From: an uncultured Eubacteriales bacterium
GTDB taxonomy: Bacteria; Bacillota; Clostridia; Oscillospirales; CAG-272
DNA length: 13,946 bases
Reading direction: 5' to 3'
Assembly (NCBI GenBank): GCA_949878535.1
Contig: CATLAS010000005.1
Location: 1 to 13,946, forward strand
Shown here: positions 7,261 to 13,513 of the stretch, in pieces
How positions within the stretch are numbered: position 1 is the first letter of the stretch
Layout of the letters: every line of letters starts with the position of its first letter
The notes under the pieces: generated by a model
Told to the model about the DNA's origin: nothing
The model's input: the letters and a program-made list of their open reading frames with translations, nothing else
Database searches by the model: none
Translations under genes and position numbers: made by a program

Positions 7261-8091
7261 TTAACGAATTTCCATGGTCATGCGGTATATACAGCCTTTG
7301 ATTGTGTCTGTAAAAAACAGTTCACCTATTCTGCCTGCGCACAACGCACCGATGTGGCAGATGCGGTTTTCTATGCCATACTGCCGCATCCGTTCCTTCC
7401 AGATTTCTTTGTCTAAAATCCGATGCAGGGAGTTATTTTGCGTGTCCAGGTAATGAATACGTTTGGGTTCGCTGATGTAAGCATTGCCTGTCTGATCCAG
7501 TGTGATGGCGATAGGATTTTCTATCTTGCAGGGGAAGGAATGTACATCTCCTGTTTTTACATCTACCGCGCATATGCGCATATGGGCTGTGTCTGTGTAA
7601 AACAGTTTATTCTGATATAGACAAATTCCATAAGGCTTTAAAATAAGGGTTTCATCTTCTGCTAAAATTGCTGCTTCACCAGTGGGTGCAATCTGTACCA
7701 ATCGGTTTTTCAGAAAATCCGCTGCAAATAGAGTTCCTTGGGGAGAGACAGCAATACTGCCAGGCAATTGGAAGGCGTAAGCCACGGTTTTCACAGGCTG
7801 CCAGTGCGAATCGCAGGGACTCATTCGGAAAAGCCGATTGTGCCCGGCGTCTGCGATATACAGCGTTTGATCTGCTGCAATACAGACGGCAAGAGGCTTG
7901 TGTAGCGTATCCCCGCCTGCAATGGCATTTGGCAGAGCGCTTCTGCTGCCGTTTCGTGTGAGGCGGCATATCCTGCTCCCGTACATATCAGCGATATATA
8001 ATGCTTTTTCCCGCGTATCCAAACAGATTCCGGAAGGGTAGGAGAAAAATCCGTCATTGCTGGAGAGGGCGGTTATAGAAAGGATGTTCAT
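7261..8091 (-). CDS. Stand-alone NHL-repeat beta-propeller protein
   Basis: 276 residues consisting almost entirely of NHL-type blades: about 18-45 (YPSGICLD then LYIADMYGSRICRL), 65-91 (LYIADAGHNRLFRM), 109-134 (LFAADFLKNRLVQI), 152-177 (LFYTDTAHMRICAV), 190-217 and 246-272 (LFFTDTIKGCIYRM), which would close a six-bladed propeller. No signal peptide, membrane segment or catalytic motif is apparent; NHL propellers usually bind proteins, peptides or nucleic acids, though some are enzymes (lyase-type). The start chosen is ATG at 8091, because GGAG lies 6 bases upstream and ATGA overlaps the preceding stop; an in-frame ATG at 8178 would add 29 residues inside the previous gene without support. 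It follows another NHL gene directly and precedes radical SAM C by 14 bases. Function is unknown. Confidence 0.87.
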   Translation of the reverse strand: MNILSITALSSNDGFFSYPSGICLDTREKALYIADMYGSRICRLTRNGSRSALPNAIAGGDTLHKPLAVCIAADQTLYIADAGHNRLFRMSPCDSHWQPVKTVAYAFQLPGSIAVSPQGTLFAADFLKNRLVQIAPTGEAAILAEDETLILKPYGICLYQNKLFYTDTAHMRICAVDVKTGDVHSFPCKIENPIAITLDQTGNAYISEPKRIHYLDTQNNSLHRILDKEIWKERMRQYGIENRICHIGALCAGRIGELFFTDTIKGCIYRMTMEIR

Positions 8092-9623
8092 ATCGGTCTC
8101 CATAAAAATTCCAGAAATACAGAGCATAGTCTGTTGTTTGCCCCATCTAATACATATAAGGTTGTCCCGCTTATACATACGCTGTTCGGATTTGCAAAGC
8201 GGAAGGCTTCAACAGATTCGTTCTGTCCGGTTCCCGCTGTGCCGTCTCCTGCAAGGGTATATAGTTTTTTCGTTTTTGCTTCATAAAACCGGATGCAATG
8301 GTTGCCAGATTCTGCAATATATAAATTGTCGTATCTGTCTGTGCAGACAGCAACCGGGCGGTTCAGCTGTGCTTTGCGTGCACTGCTGCCGTCGCCGGCA
8401 TATCCGGCTTGCCCTGTTCCTGCAACGGTAGAAATGATGCCGGTATCCAAATTTACAGCACGGATACAGTGGTTGAAGTAGTCTGCAAGGTAAAGCCGAT
8501 TGGACTGCCTGCTGATTCCCAATCCATATATTTCAGCAAAGGCGGCATTTTTTGCTTTTTTGCCGTCACCAGTGTATCCGTACTGTCCGCTGCCTGCAAA
8601 GGTGGAAATATGTCCGTCAGTTGCCACCTTGCGGATTACATTGTTTGCAATATCGTTTATATAGATATTTCCCCGTCTGTCTACGGCAATCCCGCCGGGC
8701 TTGTTCAGGCTTGCTTTATTTGCCGCACCGCCGTCACCGGTATATCCGGGCTGTCCATTTCCTGCAAATGTAGAAATTTTCCCGTTTTTTAAATTGACCA
8801 GCCGCACAGCGTCGTTGCCGGTGTCAGTGATATACAGCTTGTCTCCCAGCACGGTCAGTCCTGTAGGTTTATTCAGCTGTGCTTTGCGTGCACTGTTTCT
8901 GTCTCCGGTGTATCCGAAGGCCCCTGTTCCAACGATCCGGCGGACTGTTTGACCGTCATACAGCAGGATGCTGTTGTTATCCTGATCTGCAATATATACC
9001 TTTCCGGAAGCATCTGTGTCGATTGCCTGTGGTTCCCACAACCGTGCCAGCCTGGCTTTTACCGGGCGGTTGACGTGTCCGATTTCACCGCAGCTTCCAA
9101 CGACTACATTTATATACAGCCGTTTGTCATACAGCTTTCGCGGGTGTCCGGCTGTATTTGCATCCGGCGCACAGACAACTCTATTCCTCCGGTATGCTTT
9201 GGCAAGAAACAGAGCGACGGTGGCCTTCCGGATAACGGTTTCTGCTTCCCGTCCGTCATCAGGGAAGGCAGCAATGCCTGCGCTAAAGGATATCGGAATA
9301 TTGGAATAACTCCGGCTGCATTCGGCGGCGAATTTTTGTTTCCGGAAAAGTCGTTTCAGTTCTGCCATTTGTTTTTCCAGCGCAGCCTTGCTGCAGTTTA
9401 GCACGGCAATGAGAAATTCATCTCCCAAACTGCACCATATTTTTGCAGTATCAGGCAGGTTGCTATGTAAAAATATTTTTATGTTCTCCATAATTTTTTG
9501 GAGTTCATTTTTGTGAAAGCATCTACAGATCCGTGTGAAAAAATCTATGTCAAGAACAGCTATAGCGTATGTTTTGTCCTGCCGGACAAAAGCGGATATA
9601 TCATCAAGGGGCCAGCTTATCAT
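8088..9623 (-). CDS. Degenerate GGDEF domain fused to a six-bladed NHL propeller
   Basis: 511 residues. Residues about 15-150 form a GGDEF (diguanylate cyclase) fold: AVLDIDFF (Asp25, Asp27 in the metal-binding DxD position), CSLGDEF at 64-70 where the family has GGDEF, FSAGIAAFPDDGREAE, and a KATVALFLAKAYRRNRVV end helix. The first Gly of GGDEF is Leu and no RxxD inhibitory site is visible, so cyclase activity is doubtful; GTP binding or a structural role is possible. Residues about 195-500 hold six NHL repeats, each with a GIAVDxxGNIYIxDxxNNxIRKV core, four of the linkers carrying GYTGDG/GYAGDG-type turns (236-241, 293-298, 349-354, 407-412). No signal peptide or membrane helix is seen, so the protein should be cytoplasmic. 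AAGGGGGG lies 8 bases before ATG. It overlaps radical SAM B by 20 bases and the next NHL gene by 4. A role as scaffold or sensor is inference. Confidence 0.88.
   Translation of the reverse strand: MISWPLDDISAFVRQDKTYAIAVLDIDFFTRICRCFHKNELQKIMENIKIFLHSNLPDTAKIWCSLGDEFLIAVLNCSKAALEKQMAELKRLFRKQKFAAECSRSYSNIPISFSAGIAAFPDDGREAETVIRKATVALFLAKAYRRNRVVCAPDANTAGHPRKLYDKRLYINVVVGSCGEIGHVNRPVKARLARLWEPQAIDTDASGKVYIADQDNNSILLYDGQTVRRIVGTGAFGYTGDRNSARKAQLNKPTGLTVLGDKLYITDTGNDAVRLVNLKNGKISTFAGNGQPGYTGDGGAANKASLNKPGGIAVDRRGNIYINDIANNVIRKVATDGHISTFAGSGQYGYTGDGKKAKNAAFAEIYGLGISRQSNRLYLADYFNHCIRAVNLDTGIISTVAGTGQAGYAGDGSSARKAQLNRPVAVCTDRYDNLYIAESGNHCIRFYEAKTKKLYTLAGDGTAGTGQNESVEAFRFANPNSVCISGTTLYVLDGANNRLCSVFLEFLWRPI
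8098..8101 (-). promoter_or_regulatory. Ribosome binding site deciding the NHL-protein start
   Basis: GGAG on the minus strand, 6 bases before the ATG at 8091, located in the last codons of the GGDEF-NHL gene. It supports the ATGA-overlap start over the ATG at 8178. Confidence 0.75.
8362..8385. repeat. 24-base exact intragenic repeat, copy 1
   Basis: Identical in all 24 bases to 8872-8895, same orientation. It encodes the ARKAQLN linker between NHL blades in the GGDEF-NHL gene. Identity at the DNA level, including third codon positions, is stronger than in the other blades and suggests recent blade duplication or gene conversion. Confidence 0.85.
8872..8895. repeat. 24-base exact intragenic repeat, copy 2
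   Basis: Second copy of the exact repeat at 8362-8385, 510 bases away (170 codons, three blade units), within the same coding frame. Confidence 0.85.
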
Positions 9624-10980
9624 TTTCTGTACCCCCCTTGAAAAATTTTGTCAGATTTTCTGACATATCTTTTGTACCGAAAAAGCTGATGTAGCGATTC
9701 ATTTTCCGCAGCAGCCCCTTGGAAATCCAAGGGGTGTTCACCCGTTCGTATGTATATCCTGCCCATCCTTCCAGAGAATCGGGAAATTTCATTCCGTGAT
9801 TTAAGGCGGCATTATAAAGCGGCGTCCCCAGATATGGAGAAAAAATGAAAAGTAGAATTTCTGTATGCGGATCAATAGCTTTGATTTTTTCGATCAGTTG
9901 GACAGTTTCGCTGAAATCCTTTTCCGGATTCCAGGGAAATCCCACCATAAAGGAGAGAGAGGCCATAATCCCGTGTCGCCGGCACATTTCTACAAGCTGT
10001 AAAACCTGGGCGTTGCTGTGCTGCTTATTGATTTTGGCAAGCACATCCTCGTCTCCGGATTCCACTCCTACGATAACCCGATAAAAGCCGCTTCGTTTCA
10101 AAGACTCTATATATGCATCTGAAAAACGGACAAATTGCTGTACCACTGCGGTGCCGTCCCAACGCAAAGAAATATTTTTTCGAATGAGCAGCTCGCTCAG
10201 AGTCTGCGCCCGTTTCTCTCCGGCAAAAAAGTTGTTGTCGTAGAAATGGATTGCATCAACGCTATAGGCGTGATAAAGATGTGCAATGCCGTCAAAGGTT
10301 TGCTGGGCAGACAGTGCATTCCAGTTTTTTTGATACAGAGAACCAATTGAACAAAATTTGCAGGACCAGGGACATCCCCGGCTGGATTCAAATCCGATTA
10401 CCCGTTTGTTTCCCCAAAGGGGATGGATATATTGCTCCATATCTACAAACGGATATGCATTAGCAACGGGAGATGCAGATGCAAAATCTTTTAAAAATAC
10501 ACTGCCTGTGGAGCATACAGATCCGTCTGGATTTTTATAGTACAGATTGGGAACGTCATCCAGATTGCGGTGCTCTGCCAGCCGGTCAACCAGCTGGACA
10601 AATGTAAATTCACCCTGCCCGGTAATTACAATATCTGCAAATGCACTGCGGATTGTTTCCAGAGGCATCAGGCTGGGGTGCCACCCGCCCCATACGATCG
10701 GAATGGAAGGATCTATTTCCCGGATCTGCCGGGCAAAGCAAATTCCGTCTGTGATTTGATAACTGGTTATGGCGCTAATGCCAACGCATACGCAGGATGC
10801 GTCTATTGTGTGGAGTATGGCGGTGGGATCATCGATTCTTCCGTCAATAACGCAGGTGCGGTATTTTGCAGGATTCAGCTGTGCTGCCAGTGTCAACACG
10901 GACAGTGGCAGCCCCAGGTAAAGCGGCTGGGAGTTCTTTTCACCGGTCAGTTTCGGATAATAGAGTATGATTTGTTTCAT
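9604..10980 (-). CDS. B12-binding radical SAM protein B (BchE-like architecture)
   Basis: 458 residues from the chosen ATG. The N-terminal domain (about 1-140) is a cobalamin-binding Rossmann-like fold (SVLTLAAQL; GGWHPSLMP; ITGQGEFTF). The radical SAM barrel follows with CPWSCKFC (Cys203, 207, 210 from the chosen start), then IVGVESGDEDVL and MVGFPWNPEKDF, both typical barrel segments. This sequence type groups broadly with BchE-like and class B enzymes and is distinct from the two paralogues A and C. The reaction is unknown; methylation or cyclisation of an acyl intermediate is inference. An upstream ATG at 11004 would add 8 residues, but GGAG lies 8 bases before the ATG at 10980 and that ATG forms an ATGA overlap with the TetR stop, so 10980 is preferred. 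The stop overlaps the GGDEF-NHL gene by 20 bases. Confidence 0.9.
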   Translation of the reverse strand: MKQIILYYPKLTGEKNSQPLYLGLPLSVLTLAAQLNPAKYRTCVIDGRIDDPTAILHTIDASCVCVGISAITSYQITDGICFARQIREIDPSIPIVWGGWHPSLMPLETIRSAFADIVITGQGEFTFVQLVDRLAEHRNLDDVPNLYYKNPDGSVCSTGSVFLKDFASASPVANAYPFVDMEQYIHPLWGNKRVIGFESSRGCPWSCKFCSIGSLYQKNWNALSAQQTFDGIAHLYHAYSVDAIHFYDNNFFAGEKRAQTLSELLIRKNISLRWDGTAVVQQFVRFSDAYIESLKRSGFYRVIVGVESGDEDVLAKINKQHSNAQVLQLVEMCRRHGIMASLSFMVGFPWNPEKDFSETVQLIEKIKAIDPHTEILLFIFSPYLGTPLYNAALNHGMKFPDSLEGWAGYTYERVNTPWISKGLLRKMNRYISFFGTKDMSENLTKFFKGGTENDKLAP

Positions 10981-11558
10981 AATAAATGCTCCAGCATTTT
11001 GCAAAGAGTTTGCGCAATCTGATCAAAATCAGGCTGTTTGTCGCGAATCAGTGATTGGATATGAAATCCGTCGCTGATAACCACCATAATCCATGCAAGC
11101 TGTTCTTCGTTTTGCACACCGGTAAACAGTTCGCAAAGTGTTTTCTGAAAAAAGCAGGCATACTGAGTATAGATTTTTTCCAGTTCGACTTTAATCCATG
11201 GCACCGCTTCATCGGCCTTATCCCGGATCCGCTTCCAAAGATCTACATATAGAGAAAGAGAATCGGAATGGCTTTCGGATCCGGCAATATAACGGTAAAT
11301 CAAAGTGTACAGCTTTTCATGCCGGGAGGATTTCTGTTCTAACTCTTCCGCAACTGATGCAAGCCAGACAGATGCAGCATATTCCATGACTGCCATGCGG
11401 AGCTCTTCCTCAGTGGGATAGTGTTGACGGATTTGTTTCGGAGGCAGCGCGGAGATATGGGACACAGAATCAATGGTTGCGTTCTCATATCCGCCGGTAA
11501 GCATCTGTCTAAGGGCAGTTTCAAGAATCAATCTTTTTTGAACCGTTCGATTTTGCAT
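10977..11558 (-). CDS. TetR/AcrR-type transcriptional regulator
   Basis: 193 residues. The N-terminal 60 follow the TetR DNA-binding pattern: a helix ILETALRQMLTGGYENATID, then a helix-turn-helix ISALPPKQIRQHYPTEEEL, matching the family VSKGTLYHYFPSKEEL turn with Pro-Pro-Lys replacing the usual Lys/Pro-Gly. The rest is helical ligand-binding domain without a recognisable ligand signature. TetR proteins usually repress their own operon and release it on binding a small molecule; in a lipid cluster an acyl-CoA or product ligand is plausible but not shown. An AGGAGAG ribosome site lies 9 bases before ATG. Unusually it is embedded in the middle of the operon, overlapping radical SAM A by 38 bases and radical SAM B by 4 (ATGA), so it is co-expressed with the enzymes it may control. 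Its operator is presumably upstream of the window. Confidence 0.85.
   Translation of the reverse strand: MQNRTVQKRLILETALRQMLTGGYENATIDSVSHISALPPKQIRQHYPTEEELRMAVMEYAASVWLASVAEELEQKSSRHEKLYTLIYRYIAGSESHSDSLSLYVDLWKRIRDKADEAVPWIKVELEKIYTQYACFFQKTLCELFTGVQNEEQLAWIMVVISDGFHIQSLIRDKQPDFDQIAQTLCKMLEHLL
10989..10992 (-). promoter_or_regulatory. Ribosome binding site deciding the radical SAM B start
   Basis: GGAG on the minus strand, 8 bases before the ATG at 10980. The in-frame ATG at 11004 lies upstream of this site, which argues against it as the main start. Confidence 0.75.
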
Positions 11559-12870
11559 TCTGTCTTTCTCTCCTATGTATTTGGCGCATCCGGCTTTTTA
11601 GCAGGGCGGTTCTGTTGGCTACATTTTCTTTAGAATAAAATTTGTCATATACCCATGCTACCCCCTGTGCAAGCTCGTCCGGACTCATATGCCGGGGCTT
11701 GAATACCACATCCCAGAAGGTATAGCGGCTCCAGTCATAGTCTATGATTCTGCCGGTTTGGGACATTTGCCGAAACAGTTGTGTTCCCGGAAGGGGGGTG
11801 AGAATCGTGAAGCTGCCTGAGTAAATTCCATTTTTCAGCGTAAAGTTCAAGGTGTTTTCAAATACGTCATAGGTGTCGTTGTCTCCACCGAATAGGAAGG
11901 ATCCCCATATATTGATGCCACTTTTATGAATTTTTTCAATAGCGGTTTCATAATGATACAGCTGTTTTGCTTTCCACTTGTTTTCATCCAGAACGTCAAG
12001 CCCAGTTTGGGAAACATTTTCAAATCCGATAAACAGCCAGTGACAGCCGGACTGATGCAGCAATTCCAACAATTCTGCATCGTCTGCCACAGAAATATCC
12101 GTTTGCGTCCCCCAGGTAATTCCAAGTTTTGCAATTTGCCGGACCAGTTCTTTTGCATAGTCCTTTTGAATGAACATGTTGTCATCTGCAAAAAAGACAA
12201 ATGCATCTGCATTTACTTTTTGGATTGCCTGAATTTCAGAAATTACCTGGGGAACAGTTTTGTGTCTGTATGTAGAGCCGAACATGATGGGAAGAGTGCA
12301 GTAATTGCATGTGCGAGGGCAGCCTCTTGTAGTTTGCACGCTAAAGGATTTATACAGAGACGGATCCAGCAGATCGTATCGGGGGATGGGAGATTGTTCT
12401 AATGGGATAAATCCATTGCTGCGGTATATATGCTTTGGCATGCCGTTTTCATAATCCTGCAAAAAGCTGGGCCAGGTTTCCTCTCCTTCACCAATAAAAA
12501 CTGTATCGAAAATTTCCATTGCTTCTTCCGGTAGAACAGATGCGTGAATTCCGCCAAGAACAATATAGGATCCGCTCTTTTTGAATTTTTGGGCGATTTC
12601 GTATGCTCTGTAGATTTGTTGGGTCATCCCGGTCAGCGCAACAATATCGAAATGTCTGGAAAAGGGAATTTCCATGCCATGATCTTCATCAATAAATTCC
12701 ACATGGTACTGTTTCGGGATAACGCCTGCTATGGTCAGAAGGCTCAGATTGGGGGTCTCCCATGCACCGTAAAAGCTGGATACAACATCACTTTTTTCCA
12801 GAAAGTGCTTTAGGAGACTGTTTTTACCGTACTTCGAACCTTTTGGCACAATCAAAGCTATTGTTTTCAA
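11521..12870 (-). CDS. B12-binding radical SAM protein A
   Basis: 449 residues with an N-terminal cobalamin-binding-type domain (about 1-145; LGGIHASVLPEEA near 105-117 and FIGEGEETW near 125-133), a radical SAM barrel with the 4Fe-4S motif CPRTCNYC (Cys184, 188, 191), and a C-terminal domain of the type found in class B radical SAM methylases and hopanoid-type enzymes. The architecture is known for methylation or C-C rearrangement at unreactive carbons; the substrate here is presumably an acyl chain or its product (inference). The C-terminus (about 420-449) is strongly basic. The start is TTG, chosen because AAGGGA lies 6 bases upstream and no nearby in-frame ATG exists; it begins 13 bases after the AccD-like stop. 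The C-terminal coding region overlaps the TetR gene by 38 bases. It is clearly paralogous to radical SAM protein C (5942-7246). Confidence 0.9.
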   Translation of the reverse strand: MKTIALIVPKGSKYGKNSLLKHFLEKSDVVSSFYGAWETPNLSLLTIAGVIPKQYHVEFIDEDHGMEIPFSRHFDIVALTGMTQQIYRAYEIAQKFKKSGSYIVLGGIHASVLPEEAMEIFDTVFIGEGEETWPSFLQDYENGMPKHIYRSNGFIPLEQSPIPRYDLLDPSLYKSFSVQTTRGCPRTCNYCTLPIMFGSTYRHKTVPQVISEIQAIQKVNADAFVFFADDNMFIQKDYAKELVRQIAKLGITWGTQTDISVADDAELLELLHQSGCHWLFIGFENVSQTGLDVLDENKWKAKQLYHYETAIEKIHKSGINIWGSFLFGGDNDTYDVFENTLNFTLKNGIYSGSFTILTPLPGTQLFRQMSQTGRIIDYDWSRYTFWDVVFKPRHMSPDELAQGVAWVYDKFYSKENVANRTALLKSRMRQIHRRERQNAKSNGSKKIDS

Positions 12871-12876
12871 GATGTT

Positions 12877-12882
12877 TCCCTT
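12877..12882 (-). promoter_or_regulatory. Ribosome binding site for the TTG start of radical SAM A
   Basis: AAGGGA on the minus strand, 6 bases before TTG at 12870, within the 13-base gap after the AccD-like gene. It supports the non-ATG start. Confidence 0.65.
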
Positions 12883-12883
12883 C

Positions 12884-13513
12884 TTATATAGTTTGTTTTT
12901 TGCAATGACAGGTCAGCAGTTTTATTAAGATATTCCGTGTTTCTTTTTCGTCTGCAAGAATGTCCGCCATACCGTAAGACAGTGCTTTTTCAGCCGCGGG
13001 ACAATCCTTTTGCACAATAATAATGTCTGCCAGAGCGGCATAGGAAATGCTGATTCCGCCCAGCATGGGGTTGGAAAGAACAGAAATGTGAAGCAACCCT
13101 CTGTCGCTGTGCTTTTTTGCAGCTCCGGCAGTTTTGGCAAATTGCAGGAGGGAAGCTGTGCCTTCCTGTATGCGCGCACTGCCTGATCCAGTGACGGTGA
13201 TAACAGGTAGTTTTGTGGCCGAGGCGTATTCAAAGGCGCATGTAATCTTTTCTCCTTCTAAGATGCCCATACTGCCGGCGATAAAGCGTGGTTCAAAGAG
13301 AATGAGCAGACAGTCGGTGCCACCGATTTGTGCTGTTCCGGTGAGCACTGCGTCTGATTGTTCGGATAAGTTTTGTACTGCTTGCAGACGATTCCGATAT
13401 CCCGGGAAGGAAAGGGGATCGACTGTATTCCGCTGTCCAAACAATTCCGTGAAGCTACCTTTGTCGATCATTCCATAAAGCCGGCTCCGGGCGCTTGTCT
13501 CCTTACGGTTCAT
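12884..13513 (-). CDS. Miniature AccD-like carboxyltransferase (acetyl-CoA carboxylase beta-type)
   Basis: A 209-residue crotonase-fold protein resembling the beta carboxyltransferase subunit of acetyl-CoA carboxylase, which helps transfer CO2 from biotin to acetyl-CoA to make malonyl-CoA. Seen: an ARSRLYGMIDKGSF start like ARERIxxLLDxGSF, DPLSFPGYRNRL, the IAGSMGILEGEKI segment, GSGSARIQEG at residues 109-118 (family SGGARMQEG, oxyanion-hole turn), and ISVLSNPMLGGISISYA. It is much shorter than typical AccD (about 280-300 residues): there is no N-terminal four-Cys zinc ribbon, and roughly 26 residues spanning the family GFAGPRVIEQT segment are absent, the chain running from ADIIIVQ directly to a LSYGMADILAD end. 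No AccA, AccB or AccC is visible. Start is ATG, with no strong ribosome site, inside the thiolase stop overlap. It may be a specialised decarboxylase or acyl-CoA-binding relative rather than a true ACC subunit. Confidence 0.8.
   Translation of the reverse strand: MNRKETSARSRLYGMIDKGSFTELFGQRNTVDPLSFPGYRNRLQAVQNLSEQSDAVLTGTAQIGGTDCLLILFEPRFIAGSMGILEGEKITCAFEYASATKLPVITVTGSGSARIQEGTASLLQFAKTAGAAKKHSDRGLLHISVLSNPMLGGISISYAALADIIIVQKDCPAAEKALSYGMADILADEKETRNILIKLLTCHCKKQTI

Noticed and set aside
8228..8960. Regularly spaced similar segments that might look like a CRISPR or tandem DNA repeat
   Set aside because: The periodicity matches protein-level NHL blades (about 50-60 codons) in an open frame; units are diverged at DNA level and there are no uniform spacers.
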